The position numbers were made by a program, and so were the translations under genes. DNA of 64,000 nt from Adiantum capillus-veneris. Taxonomy: Eukaryota > Streptophyta > Polypodiopsida > Polypodiales > Pteridaceae. Below, one piece after another: positions 21,918 through 34,112 of this stretch. Under the pieces are notes generated by a model. It made no database searches, was not told the origin of the DNA, and worked only from the letters and a program-made list of their open reading frames with translations. Every line of letters starts with the position of its first letter. Positions within the stretch are counted from its first letter, which is position 1. The stretch spans positions 1,464,501-1,528,500 of the forward strand of contig CM043942.1 in the NCBI GenBank assembly GCA_014529385.2, written 5' to 3'.

Positions 21918-24900
21918 ATGGGGAGATGCATTACAGTTTTTGGTCCAGGGCGTGGACATAAGCTAGTGCGCTTGTTTGATACCAGAATTTATGCTTTGAC
22001 AGTTGCTTCTTTGCAAGAGCATTTTGAACTTGGTGATGCTAATTTCTGTCTTCGTCCACTAACATTATCTGGACCGTAAGTCAAGGTAGAAGCTACTATA
22101 TCATCAGATGGTGAGCAAAGGTTTATGCTTGATCATGAACAACACCAGTTCTACAAGGTGGATATGAGAAGTGAGGATCAGATTGATGCTGGCATTGGCA
22201 GAGTTTCTCAAGACATGAAAGACAAGAAAGTACCTCTCTCTGATATCAATGCGAGTGTTATTGACATGATTAAGTGCATGCCATTGCAAAGCAATTTATA
22301 TATTGCCCTCCATCAAGCCAAGAAATTGGTATGTACTGATGAGCTCTCAGCTCATTATGATGGGTATATTGCTTTTGAATTACCGTCAGCTGGTAATTCT
22401 TCAGGTATGAGTGGTATGGAGCAAAGACATGATAGTCACATGTGTATAGCGTATGTCACTTGTAGCAGTGATAGTTTTAATGGCATTGTCAGATTTCGTA
22501 GATTCTCTGGGCATTTGCGGTGCATCAACATTGATTGTCCATTTTATTTGTGCTCAAATATGTTCAATGAGTCTCAATGGCAAGGTCGGATTGTTAAATC
22601 TAGTCCTAAAGGATTGATCTCTTCTCAGTATGGCACACTGGTATGCACTCATTGTGGACAAATTCCCGAATGTGTATCTATATGTCCTGCAATTATTCAC
22701 TATTGTTTGCCTAGAGATAAGCATAATTGTACTAGGTGTGCTTTGCATCTTGGAGAACATAATCATCCATGTGCAGAAGGGAGGAGTCAGATGGTTGAAA
22801 GTCACATAGATGAAATGTTGCTTGATCGAGCAAGTCGGGACCCTTTGGTGACTGCAAAACAATTGGAGCGGGCCACCACTCATGACCTTATCATGGAAAA
22901 GCTTATTGGAGCAAGTTCAACTGCAAGTACTATGATTGAAGATTTGAAATTTGCTGAATTCCTTGACAGTATGACTCCCATGTCAAATAAAAGGAGAGTT
23001 GAATGAAGTTTGGAGTCTGCAAAAAGATCAAAGAATATCACTTAAAAAGGTCTTGAGGAAGTGCTTGACTTGAAAGGCAAGTGCAGATATCCTTTTATCC
23101 ATAGTATCCTTTTTCCAGGCCAATTGGGTGATAAAGTACAACCTCATATGTGGGTGAACTTTGATCATGTTCATCGTGTTCAACGATGGCCGACTATGTC
23201 AGCGCATGTCTATGACCCTTATGTACGAGAGCTACTCACCATTGCAACTGCTGAGTTTAGCATGGAAAATAAATATGCTAAGATTGAATTTTGGAAGATG
23301 CTGAACAATGTGGTTAAGAAATAGGGTTGTGATAAACCAGAGTTCAGGGGATTTATGGCAGATGAAGCCATTGCCAGTTGAATTGTTGTGCGTACTATTT
23401 ATTTTGGAGGAGCAAAGAAGTCTACTCCAAACAAAGAGAGATCATTTTTGTTTCATTGGGAGAAAATTATGGTTCGACATACTGTCAAGTGCATCCGTCC
23501 AGCATTTCAAGAGGAGCACAAGATTTTGTGTCGAAAGTGGAGAACTCTGCAGAGAATGCGGCTGAGCATTGTAAGGGAGAGCTTAGAAGATTTTGGAAAA
23601 CAGGAATGGCCATTGAAGGGGAGATTGCTTCATTGGAGACATGGTTGGCTTGGTGCGATGTACGAGTGCCTCAGTGGGCGCAAAGATTTGTATCACAAGA
23701 TGTTGCAGGTATCTTTGTCCCTAACACAAACTTGTCTAAGTCAAAACATGCTAGTATAAGTGTCTTGGTTGGTTACAAGGATCACATAAGTTTGTATGAG
23801 GCAGAATGTGCAGATATGGCTTTAGTTGTGCTTCAAAGTGTGAAATATAATTCCTATTTGAAAGGTTTTGGGAGCTCCACCGGTCCTGGCATTAAAGATT
23901 TGGCAGATTGCTTCATGAACCGACCTTCATCTACTTCCGCGGCTACTGGAAAGAAACTAGTTGACCTCACACATTCTTCAATGCATGAAATGGGTGCCAA
24001 ATAGTCCTAAAATGAATAGAAATATACTCCAAGAAAAGAGTATTAGAAAAAAGAGGCCAATTTTTGTTGACACAAATATTGTCTTGGAGGAGGATAGCCA
24101 CAGGCTGGAGTATATTACAATGACAACTTCAATTGGTGGGCTTCAACACAAAAAAAAAGATTCAAAGGATGTCCCATATCCTGAAGTAAATGTTGCAAAG
24201 TCAGTTTGGGCAATAAGGAGAATAGGACCTGGGCGAAAGATGACTTGTTTCGGTGTGGTGTCAAAAGATGGAGATCGATGTGGGCGGTTCATTAATGATT
24301 GTTCAACGGATGCCAAAATAGGGGTGCCAGCTCCTTGTTTTTGGGGTTGCAAGAAATATCCTCCATCTGGTTCACAATTGGGAGGCCTTGTGGAAGGGTT
24401 CATTTGGTTTTGTAACTCCAATAACATGCACACCGGGAAGGTTCACATCATAGTTGAAGGGCCACCAGGTCCAGCTCCCGGTGTTTGGGTGGTCGTAGAG
24501 GGCACAAATTTGCAACCTCAAGAGGTAACGCAATTGCAGCCAATGGTTTTGTTTTTCAAGCAGGAATTACATCAGCATCAAGAATGCATGAAACAATTCC
24601 ATTTGAACCAAAGAGTTGCTAGCAGCATCCGTCCCAAATTTAGAGATGGAAAGATTGTAAAATGGAGATCACGATTAACAAAGGAGTTTCATGGCAATAT
24701 TGAAGTGGGTAGAACCATGGCAGTAGAGTTGGTGCGAGAGGTCGTTGTGGTTTGCAATGAAACACATGTTTTCTATGTTAATATTGTGTGGTCAAGTGCA
24801 AAGGGAGTGACATACTATGTGACAATGTCAGATTTTCCTAGATGTACTTGCGAGGATTTTCAAAACCGGGAAAGCAAGCGCCTTGTGTATATGCCATGTA

Positions 24901-25034
24901 AGCACATTTACTTCATACTTTTGCAAGTACTTGGCCTTGACCCTCGTGCTCATGAGTTCATGTATCAGGCGGCTTTAAGGAAATTGGAGTTAGTCCAAGC
25001 ACTTGGAGGTTCACGGGTGCTGATGCAATCTTAA
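21918..25034 (+). pseudogene. second SWIM-finger DNA transposase, degenerate
   Basis: One long + frame runs from ATG 21,918 to about 23,520, shifts frame to about 23,990, then returns to the first frame until TAA at 25,034. About 1,030 residues would be encoded without the two shifts and about five nonsense codons (for example 22,076, 23,004 and 23,322). The N-terminal half has paired Cys/His clusters ('CPFYLCSN', 'CTHCG', 'CALHLGEHNHPC') like GCM/WRKY-type fingers. The middle has conserved acidic residues in 'NFDHVHRV' and 'FMADEA' that may belong to a DDE core (inference). The C-terminus has a SWIM finger, 'CTCEDF' with 'PCKHIYF'. It is not closely similar to the 15.8-19.3 kb transposase. 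The family is probably MULE-like, but I cannot assign it firmly. Confidence 0.6.
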
Positions 25035-25619
25035 AGGCTTGTGGACCTTGCTATGGTTTTATAGAAGTAGTTTTTTGGAGATAGGTGCTTATGGCTATTA
25101 ACTTTTGCCCCAAATACTCTAGCGCGACAGTATTTTTTTTGTTGCACTCTCCATTTTGATTTGTAGATGCAATACACCTTTTTGGGTAATTTCAATATGT
25201 TGATGGAAGGTTTTTGGCATGTGTTAGAGATAGAACAATTTAAAATTATTTTTATAGGTAAAGAAATTAAGTTGGGAGTATCTCTAACCAGCAAAAATCC
25301 AAGATATTGTGGTGTGTGGTCGACTCTGCCTACACGACCGAACCAAGTGTGCCTCTCTCTCATCCGGCACCTCCTTATATTACCATCAAACAGTTACAAC
25401 CATAACATGTATGACCACACTAGGCGGTTGGAATCTACCTACACAACCACATACCATAATATATACAACTAATATATTGCACAAGGATATAAAAAAACAT
25501 TGTAAGTTTTGCAAAGTTTATGGTTTGCTTAATTTTGTGTTTAAAAAAATTGTTAGTTTTGCTCGGTTTATGGTTTGCTCGATTTTATTGGCTCGGATTT
25601 TGGGATTCCTCCTCAAACG

Positions 25620-26031
25620 TATATTTCAAGTGGCCTATAAGTTAGCTCTTCCAGAGCACTCATGAGTTCATCTTGTTTTTCATGTTAGCCGTTTAAAAAA
25701 ACAGCTAGGACAGAATGATAATGTCATTGACACAAGTGTGTTAGTTGACCTTATCAAAACGCCAAGCATCCCTCATGAGCTCGAAAAGATTTTGGATTCT
25801 TATGAGCTTCGCACCAGACATCATGTCAGACGACAGGTGTTGGTAAAATGGCTAGATAGACCTAAAGAAGGTTCTACATGGGAGAATGTCTCTGCACTTA
25901 AGAAATGTTTTCCTACATTCGTGTTCGAGGACGAAAACGATTCTCCAAGGGAGGGTAATGTAAGGACATGGGTCCTATGGGCAAGGCCACCGGCACGGTC
26001 AGACAATGTGTATGCTAGGGGGAGGCTATAA
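25620..26031 (+). pseudogene. Ty3/gypsy polyprotein 3' end with chromodomain
   Basis: On +, the frame reads 'VAYKLALPEHS', a TGA (25,662; CGA expected), 'VHLVFHVSRLKKQL' and then a chromodomain-type module with 'VLVKWLDRPKEGSTWENV'. These are the final ~130 residues of a chromovirus-type Ty3/gypsy pol, in which the chromodomain guides integration. Everything upstream is missing. The open frame runs past 'DSPREG' into presumptive LTR sequence starting TGTAAGG at 25,959. Confidence 0.8.
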
Positions 26032-27502
26032 GATAGCACGGTTTGGTGGAGTGCACACACATTACAACCACCCTTTCAGTAATTCTCAATATATGTTCCA
26101 ACATTTATTGAGCAAGAATTCTCTCCACCAACCATTGAATTTAGCCACCTTCCATAGACCTCCGACCACCAACCACCGCCCATTGACCACTGGACAATGG
26201 CCAATCGGCCACTAATTAACCATTTCTTGATCACTTTATGGCCGTTGTCCCTAACCATGATATTTTGGGGAAAAGGAATATTCCGACAAGTGAGTTTATT
26301 AACGAGTGATTTTTCTCACCTAGGATGACTTATCCTCATAACAGTGACCTTACAAATGTGCCTTTTTGAGAATAAAAATTACAAGGGGTGATGAATCAAG
26401 CTCCATACTTAACATGTTCTTCTATGTGTGCAAGTTGAGGAAAATTTAACGTTGAATTTCTCACTTAGCACATTTTGGTACTATGGAGTTTCTTGACTTT
26501 GGATTATGATGGTTTGAGCTTATTTTATTGAAAATCTCTCTCGCTCTCTCTCTCTAACTTAAAAGTTATGAAAACTTTCATCTCTTTTAAGCCTCGAATA
26601 CACAAATACACACACACACTCACACACGCATACTATTTGCAAAACCTCATATCGTAGCCAATTAGCACCGCCACTAGATTAGCAATCTTGAGGGAATCAC
26701 AAAGAGCATCTACTTACCCACATTTTGTCAAGTTTATAAAGAAACTAGTGCTACTTGAAACCAATAATCGGCCTCCACCAGTGTGTTTCTCATGCTAGGG
26801 AGCCCCCTCCTCGTGTATTAGATCAAAGCTAATCTTCAAGTTAATCACTCCTCATGAGTAGATGATGGTTGCTTGCTTTCATCCTCCATTTCTTATTTTT
26901 GCCATATCTCAAATTCTGGTCCTTTTCTTGAATTTGTCCTATTCCAAACTCAAGAAGTGCTTAGTTTTTGTTTTCAAGGGGTGGCCACTTCCTAAATCTC
27001 ATTTTGTTGCAATGAAATGCGAGCTGCGAGCTCTACAAGCCACACACTAAACTATCCAAACAAAACTTGTTGCCATGTGTGAGTCCTCTCTATTGCTACC
27101 GTCAATCCACACACGCACGTCATTACTGAACTAGCTCATCATAGAGCTCACACCCCTTTATGAATCCAAGCCACTGGTTGCACTTGTACTGCAGTCAGGC
27201 ACGCATCTATTTTGGCCTCTTATTGACTTGAAGCTTGCGTTGATCGGCTTCCATAGATGCAATCACAACCGCAGGGAGATCCCCCCCTTACTATTTTAGA
27301 TCATGACATAGCTGCACAGTGGCATCCCCTACAATGTCTTGTAAGAACCCAAGGAACTATCTGAAGAGATCCACCTCCCTACCACCCTATGTATAGACAC
27401 TGTGGCTCGTAGCACTAGCCTAATTGGATCCTCAACCCACATCTAAGCCATCCTTGCCCTTGGCCTAGGTTCATGGCCCCTTGGGTTGCCCTTGGCCTTA
27501 CA
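25959..27502. other. presumptive gypsy LTR sequence, two elements head to head
   Basis: The + element ending at 25,958 is followed by 'TGTAAGGACATGGG', and the minus element ending at 27,509 is followed on its own strand by 'TGTAAGGCCAAGGG'. Both look like related LTR starts, so this stretch is probably two 3' LTR remnants facing each other. LTR ends and target duplications were not found. A short CT run lies near 26,536-26,557. Confidence 0.4.
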
Positions 27503-27508
27503 TTACTA

Positions 27509-29617
27509 CTACCTTCGAGAAGTGTTTTTGTCCTCAAAAACAAAAGTGGAAAACTTCTTCCTGACAACACTAATGTTTTCCCAAGTGGCACCTTCTTCAG
27601 TTTGATCTTTCCACTTGACTAAAACTTGTCAACAAACATAATGGCAAGTACATAAATTATCATTGAGGTTCTTGCGGTTGGGCTGGAGGTTCAATGAAAT
27701 CAACCAAAATCTATTGGTCAATGACATTGGCATTCCCATGCAAGCGTTTGCGTAAATGACTTACATAAAACACTAGATGAATACGAGAGTACAATAGTAA
27801 TGAGTTTGTAGATTAGATCACCAACTTGCTTGCGTATCTTGAAAGGCCCACAAAATATCTCAAAGATAATTTAGGTGTTGGCCCTATCTTCAAACTTTCT
27901 GAATGCTCTGGCACACACAAAAATACCTCTTTCTCTTTTGTAAAGGTAACTTACCTACGTTTATCATCAATGTCAGCATACTTCGTATGCCAATCTTGTG
28001 CTTGTCGAACATTTTTACGAGCAAGTCTCATATATCATTTCCATATGGTCTTGGAGGAAATCCTTGACCTCTTGGAGATTTTTATTTCCCAACCCCCTTG
28101 TAATTAGTGACATAGGTTGAAAATCATACATGATCATGAAAGGACTACATCCAGTTGTAACAAGTTTAGAACTATTGTAAGCAAACTTGAGAAAAGAAAG
28201 ATAATCTTCCTAGTCTGATCGCTTCTTGCTAGCGTATGCTCATAGCATATCCTCTAGCACTTTGACCCGTTCAATCTAGCCATCCATTGAGCGTGATCTG
28301 CAACTTGGAATCACGAACACTCATGATGTTACTTGGTAATCCATACAAATGGTATAGATTGTCCACAAATAGCTTAGTTAACTTTAGGATTCTTAATCGT
28401 TGACTTAGTTGAAATAAAGTTACATAATTTAGTCAATCGATTTACAAACACTCATACCAAATCATGACCTTGAATAGTGTTTGGTAAACCCACAATGAGA
28501 TCTATAGAGATACTTTCCCATTTTCCATTAGGAATCTCCAAAGGATGTAAGACTCCTCTTGCTTTCATGCGCTCTGCTTTATTGACTTAAAATTTTTGGC
28601 AATCCAAGACATAAGGACATAATCATATAAACCTGACCAGTAAAACTATCATTGTATAAGGGTATAAGTTTTCTTAATGCCCGGGTGCCCTGCAATTGGA
28701 TTGTCATGACATTCATAAAGAATTCAATGCCGTATGTTCGCGTTTGTTGATACACATAATCTCCCCTTGTGGATTAATTACCCATCACCTATGGAAAAGT
28801 TATTCCATCTCTACAACTCATCACTCAGTAGGGGAGAACTGAGTGTGGAGGTAAAATTTGCACAACTAGCATTGGAGTGAGAAGAATCCCTCGTTTTACA
28901 TGTCTCCACACTTTGCAGTATGCCTCGTCATGCTCACATTTTTGCTTAAGAGATTCCAGAAAAACGCTTTGTATCTTGGTAAAGAGAAGGGAGTTGATCT
29001 TAGGCATTTGAGACCAAGAGCATCAGCTACCACATTATATCATCCTTTTTTATATTAGATCTTAGCATCATACCTAGAAGAGTCTCAACCCACCTAGCAT
29101 TTATGCTTTCATGGTCAACTACGATTTCAAATTGTGTCCCATAAAAATAATGCTCCCAAGTTTTCAAAGCTAACACTGTGACATAGAGTTCTCTTTTATA
29201 AGCATAATAACTCAACTCAGTCGAGTGAATCTTCTTTCTTTCTAATGTGATTGACCTTCCCTCCTCTAGAAGGACTGCTGCAATAGCATGATTATTGGTA
29301 TTCGTTTCTAAAATAAATGGATTCAAAGGATTCACAATAGCTAAAATAGGAGTTTTAGCTAGATCATCCTTGAGAGTCTCAAAACTATGTTGTTGTGATG
29401 GATCCCATTGAAAAGTTTTTCCCTTGGCTTTGAGTTGGTCAATCATTGGGGCTGCAATAGTTTTTAATGAACCATCGATAAAAACATGCAAATCCCAAGA
29501 AAATCTTAGGTCCTTCCAAAAATTTGGGAGGGATCCTGTTGGGATGCTTCCAATTTCAATCTTGCTTGCACACTTCCCTGTCAACCTCTCACCATATCTT
29601 TCAATTTCCAAGTACAC
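27509..29617 (-). pseudogene. Ty3/gypsy pol fragment (RT/RNase H, integrase, chromodomain)
   Basis: Reading down the minus strand, 29,617-29,027 encodes the end of reverse transcriptase and the RNase H region ('FQWDPSQQHSFETLKDDL', 'AIAAVLLEEGRSI', 'ELYVTVLALKTWEHYFYG', 'FEIVVDHESI'). About 28,620-27,990 carries scattered integrase motifs in shifting frames. About 27,640-27,509 encodes 'VLVKWKDQTEEGATWENI', a chromodomain like the + strand fragment at 25.8 kb. Frameshifts and stops are numerous. The gag, protease and most RT parts are absent. Confidence 0.75.
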
Positions 29618-29778
29618 ACACAGCTAGGCTACGATAGCACAAACACACATAGGCTTAATAATGAAATATTGTAAGAGAGGAGATGTAGATATTCTTAGAG
29701 AGTACACATCGTAACATAAGATAATGGAAAGGAAAAATTGAGAGCATCAACATAAGAAACGCCCAATAGATTGTAGCC

Positions 29779-29810
29779 CCAAACTCCACGTCACCTCTTG
29801 TGGAGTTTGG
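29779..29810. repeat. small perfect hairpin
   Basis: CCAAACTCCAC and GTGGAGTTTGG form an 11-bp inverted repeat around a 10-base loop. The surrounding 29,620-30,100 holds nothing else I recognise. Confidence 0.6.
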
Positions 29811-30105
29811 TATTTAATATTTGATATTACTTGTTGGTGCCAAAAATTGGAGGCCTCTCTTTACACTAAGTCCACTTTAGTTATGAGTGGAGCATATTAC
29901 TTATTGCATGGCCGTCTTAGGATGAGTTCTCATCCTATTTACAAAGCAGCCACAATGGCTAATTGATAAAAATTTTGCTCAATACAGAATCAATTGGACC
30001 ATTAGTGGTGAAATGTATGGAAAACATTTGAGAAGTTTTGGAAAAAAAAAAGACATCCATTTAGCATCTTCTCTAGGGTGGCCTTTAAAAGTCAAAGATA
30101 ACGAT

Positions 30106-30909
30106 TATAAATCATGCCAGTGCATGTAGTGGTAGTTTCATGTTCACCTCTTTGTTGAGGGATGAGTTGCTCTTCTTGATCTACAAGTGTGGATGGTATA
30201 AATCATACGAGTGTATGTAGTGGTAGTTTCATGACTATTTGGTCACGGATGAGTTTCTGTTCTTGATCTACAAGTGTGGGTGGTTCTTCATATATATGAT
30301 GTGTAGGTAAGGGTCCTCGAAAGGGTCATAATAAAGTAATGTGAAATGCATTGTGAATGTATCAATGTGAAGGTAATTCCAAACAAAATAAAAGATCATT
30401 TTTCACAATAAATTTTTTGAATGGACTAGAAAAATGAGGAGTAAGCTTGACATAAACATTTGTATTAGCACTTTTAATTATTCTCTTTTCAATTTGAAGC
30501 ATAACATAATCTCCTTTTTCAAATCATATACTTTTTGGTGCTTGTTAGCATCCTTAGTGTACAGTTCTTGTGAATGCTTGATAGCAGAGTATACACTATC
30601 ATAAATTTCATAAAAATTTGCACTAAAAGTATCAGCAGCACACAAGCATAATGTTAGAAACTCTTGAAGCAGGAGTAAGAAGAGAATGACCATACACAAT
30701 CTCAAATGGAGACTTATCTGTAGCAGAGTAAGTGCTTTTGTTATAAGAAAATTATAAAATATACAAGTAATCATTTGTTCTTGGGTTGAGAATATACATA
30801 AGCTTTTAATAAATCAATAATAGTGTGATTAGTGACTTCTATTTGACCATGAGATTCAGGGTGGAATGTAGAAGTGAAATCAAGTGTAGTGCCAAGATTT
30901 TCAAAAATT
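30106..30909 (-). pseudogene. Ty3/gypsy integrase 3' part (interrupted by copia element)
   Basis: The minus strand encodes 'FENLGTTLDF', 'FHPESHGQIEVTNHTIIDLL' and downstream integrase tail sequence. This matches a gypsy integrase core from just after its second catalytic Asp to the C-terminus. Below 30,290 there are two diverged 90-bp copies (30,106-30,195 and 30,197-30,286) encoding a 'TLVDQEEQLI'-like stretch. The rest of the same pol gene continues on the far side of the copia element at 40,265. Several stops and shifts are present. Confidence 0.8.
30905..30909. repeat. 5-bp target-site duplication AAATT (left)
   Basis: AAATT directly precedes the copia 5' LTR and is repeated directly after the 3' LTR at 40,265-40,269. 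Removing the element plus one copy restores continuity of the interrupted gypsy integrase. Confidence 0.85.
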
Positions 30910-31101
30910 TCTTGGGGTATAAAGCCCAATGTGGTCGCCCAGGTAAGTGGGCGGGCCGCCAGGTATGTACACATATTCTTTTGTAAAAACCTAATAAGAA
31001 CTCACTATTCTCTATATATTACAGTAGAGAGAGTTCACCATATCGTCGTGCTCTTCTTCTCGCACTCTCTCTCGCGTCACACTTCCGCTCGTACTCCTTC
31101 A
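30910..31101 (+). repeat. copia 5' LTR (192 bp)
   Basis: It begins TCTTGGGGTATAAAGCCC (the 3' copy begins TGTTGGGG, so position 2 is probably mutated) and ends CTCCTTCA. It aligns along its length with 40,085-40,264. 'GGTATAAAG' near the start is TATA-like, but a promoter role is unproven. Confidence 0.93.
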
Positions 31102-31103
31102 AC

Positions 31104-31115
31104 TGGTATCAGAGC
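31104..31115 (+). promoter_or_regulatory. primer-binding site, initiator tRNA-Met type
   Basis: TGGTATCAGAGC lies two bases after the 5' LTR and matches the usual plant copia site complementary to the 3' end of initiator methionine tRNA. About 1.1 kb of untranslated leader follows before gag. Confidence 0.93.
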
Positions 31116-32191
31116 TCAGATCGAGGCTCGGGGCAGCATTTGCAGGTAGCCAGAGTCACCTGCTCAGATTGGAGTGAGATTCGACAGGCGAAGACATGGC
31201 CCCAAATCTTGTGGGCGAGCTCGAAAGGCTCGGTGTTCTCAAAATTTTAGTCTGAGGTCATCTCGGCCACCGTTCGGCTTCGACAAAGTTCTGCGCAGGC
31301 CATTTTTGACTACGTGGTCTCAGCGGGTGCAGATCCGACTCTGCAAATTTGGGGTTTCCGCCTACGATTGCAGGTGCTGAGGATATCGGCACTCCTAGAG
31401 TGTTGATTTGTGGCTGTCTACACATCGAAGGACGACTCACACTTCTTGGAGGCGTGTCACATATGACACGGGCGCATCTATACACAGACTGTAGGTGACT
31501 TCCACTAGTTCATCAGGTAGCTTGTGTTTGTTGCTTGATATTCCAGATTTCATCCTGACATTGCAGGTACTTCCACATGGGATGTATTTTCAGAGATGAT
31601 GTATGTCTGTTGAGGGTTTGCTGGCTATGAGTCACGCAGCAAACAACCGCCGCCGCAGCGGTTACAGCATATAGTGGGAAATTTGTGGATGTATGATTTT
31701 GTGGGAAGTCTATGTATTGTCAGATTCACTGCTGCATTTGTTGAGGGTCGAGTGAGGTTTTATTGAGTTGGGGGATTCTCAAATGTTGAGATCCTTTCGG
31801 TGATACAGGTCTTGGAGCGATCCCTCGAGCACCCTTAGATAGGAAGCTAGGATGTATTGACTGTGAGTTAGACAGTTGGGATTGCATCTTTGCTTTACTG
31901 CCGTTGAGGCATTGTCGCAGTCTATGCTTACAGGATAGTGAGAGACAGTACAGGTGCAGGACAGGTTTACCCGTAGCTTACAGTGTCAGAGAGACAATGT
32001 TTTTTGAGCTATTTTTTGGTCTGTTTTTTGAATACACTAGAGCCATTTTACAAAGAAGACTCTGCCGAAATTTCTACAAAATCTGAAGCTTTCTCGGTTC
32101 ATTTGACAGGTTGATATTGGTTCAGAGGTCAGTTTACAAGGGAAACCTGCCGAATTTTTCCCAGGAAAGTAAACTACTGTGAAACGTAGCT

Positions 32192-33016
32192 ATGGCTGGA
32201 TCACAGGACACTGCTCTTTACAATATCAAGAAGCTGGATGGAACCAATTTCCCATTGTGGAAGAAGCAGATTTGGCACATGTTGGTACAAAAGAAGCAGA
32301 TAAAACCTATAAATCTCAAGGGGATAAAACCAGAAGATATGGATGAAGATGAATGGAGCGAAATGGATGAATTGGCACTTTTTACCATTATGCTGACTTT
32401 GGCAGAAATCGTTTACTTCAATGTAGCATACGAGATGTCGGCTTATGAAGCATGGACAAAGCTGAGTGATCTTTATGAGAAGCAGAGTGCATCTTCACAG
32501 GTATACTGGCTTAAGAAGCTTGTTGACTTGAAGATGAAAGAAGGGACACCTATGTCCAATCATCTAAATGAATTCAACACCATCTACAGTCAGTTGTCAG
32601 CTCAAGGTGTCAAGTTTGATGAACCTGTTAGAGCTATGTTCATGTTCATCACATTGCCGAAAAGTTGGGACACTTTTCGCATAGCTTTGAGTAATTCTGC
32701 ACCTCCAGATGGTTTGAACATACCAGGTGTAGAAGGAAGTCTGCTTACTGAAGAAACCAATAGAAAGACAATGGACAAAGTCAAAGGAACAGCCTTAGTT
32801 GTCAGGGGAAGGACCAAAGAAAAGTACAAAGGTGGAAAGAGGAATAAGTCTTGTAGCAAGTCCCGCAATGCTAAAGGAAAGAGTGACATAGAATGCCACC
32901 ATTGTGTCAAGAAGGGTCACATGAAAAGAGATTGCAGAGAATGGAAAGCAAAAAAAGGCAAAGAGAAAGCTGAAGACCATGGTGAGAAGAACAAGTCCTC
33001 ATTGAATATTCAATAA
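32192..33016 (+). CDS. copia gag (capsid/nucleocapsid)
   Basis: The 274-residue open frame starts 'MAGSQDTALYNIKKLDGTNF', a normal copia gag N-terminus. It carries the family's 'YWLKKLVDLKM' and 'FNTIYSQL' region and ends with a basic zinc knuckle 'CHHCVKKGHMKRDC' (CX2CX4HX4C, ~residues 236-249). Gag packages element RNA in cytoplasmic particles. A TAA at 33,014 separates it from the protease segment, whereas most copia elements encode one continuous gag-pol; CAA to TAA is a simple explanation. Confidence 0.88.
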   Translation: MAGSQDTALYNIKKLDGTNFPLWKKQIWHMLVQKKQIKPINLKGIKPEDMDEDEWSEMDELALFTIMLTLAEIVYFNVAYEMSAYEAWTKLSDLYEKQSASSQVYWLKKLVDLKMKEGTPMSNHLNEFNTIYSQLSAQGVKFDEPVRAMFMFITLPKSWDTFRIALSNSAPPDGLNIPGVEGSLLTEETNRKTMDKVKGTALVVRGRTKEKYKGGKRNKSCSKSRNAKGKSDIECHHCVKKGHMKRDCREWKAKKGKEKAEDHGEKNKSSLNIQ

Positions 33017-33022
33017 ATAAAT

Positions 33023-34112
33023 GTGACAAACACTGTTGCAGAGGATGACAGTCTAGTGTCAGGAGACATCTACTTCTTGAATTATACAATGGACTCAGCT
33101 CTTCTTACAGCATCTGATGGAAATGCACTGAGTGACTGGATTATAGACTCAGGGGCATCACTTCATGTGTCTCCAAACAAGGAGTGGTTTACCTCATGCG
33201 AACACTAAATATCATGTTCGGCTAGGCAATAGGTAGACATGTGAGATCTTAGGTGTTGGAGATGTTCAATTGAAGTTTCAGAATGGCTCTTCTTTCACGC
33301 TGAAGAATGTGAGACATGTTCCCGCAATTACAAAGATCTTGATCAGCACATGTTTACTTGATGATGCTAGCTACGTCACCACTTTTGGACAAAACATGTG
33401 GAAGATATCCAAGGGTTCGATGACAGTAGCACATGGAGTAAAGTCTGGAGGACTTTACATGATTTATGTATCAAATGCCTCTAAAAATGTAATCAATGTA
33501 ACCGAGCAGCCGAATGTTTCTTTGTGGCATAGCCGGTTAGGACATATGTCCAAGAAGGGAATGGAAATCTTGTCTCGTTCTGGTTATTTTCCTGGCTTTT
33601 CATTTGATGATTTTGAATTCTGTGAACATTGTCTGTATGGTAAGCAAACACAGCAGCCACATAAGCATAGAAGCAGTAGAAGAGATACATAGTTGGCACT
33701 TGTTCATAGTGATTTGTGTGGACCTATGCGTAACCTATCTCTAGTGGGAGCTTCTTACTTTATGACATTTATAGATGATTACTCGAGGAAAGTATGGGTT
33801 TACTTTCTCAAGCACAACAATGAAGCGTTCAGTATTTTCAAAACGTTTGTGACACTTGTGGAGAATCAGAGTGGCAAGAAGCTTAAATGCTTACGCACTA
33901 ACAATGGTGGAGAGTATGTTTCAAAGGCCTTTCAGGATTTTTGTGAGTCAAAAGGTATAAAACGTGAACTTACTGCTCCTTACAATCCTCCTCAAAATGG
34001 TGTTGCTGAGAGGATGAATAGGACCATAGAAGAGAAGGTCAGAAGTATGTTGCCTAATGCACAGTTGCCAAATGGGTTTTGGGCTGAAGCTGTATCAACA
34101 ATTGTTCATCTT
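33023..34112 (+). pseudogene. copia protease and integrase
   Basis: The aspartic protease motif 'WIIDSGASLHVS' is at ~33,138-33,173. After a frameshift near 33,205 and a TAG, the integrase zinc-binding region 'LWHSRLGHM...CEHCLYGKQ' follows. The core begins 'LALVHSDLCGPM' (first Asp) after a TAG at 33,690. The second catalytic Asp is Asn: the expected 'RTDNGGEY' reads 'RTNNGGEY' at 33,900-33,902. The catalytic Glu remains in 'NGVAERMNR'. Stops, shift and catalytic loss make this copy inactive. Confidence 0.85.
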
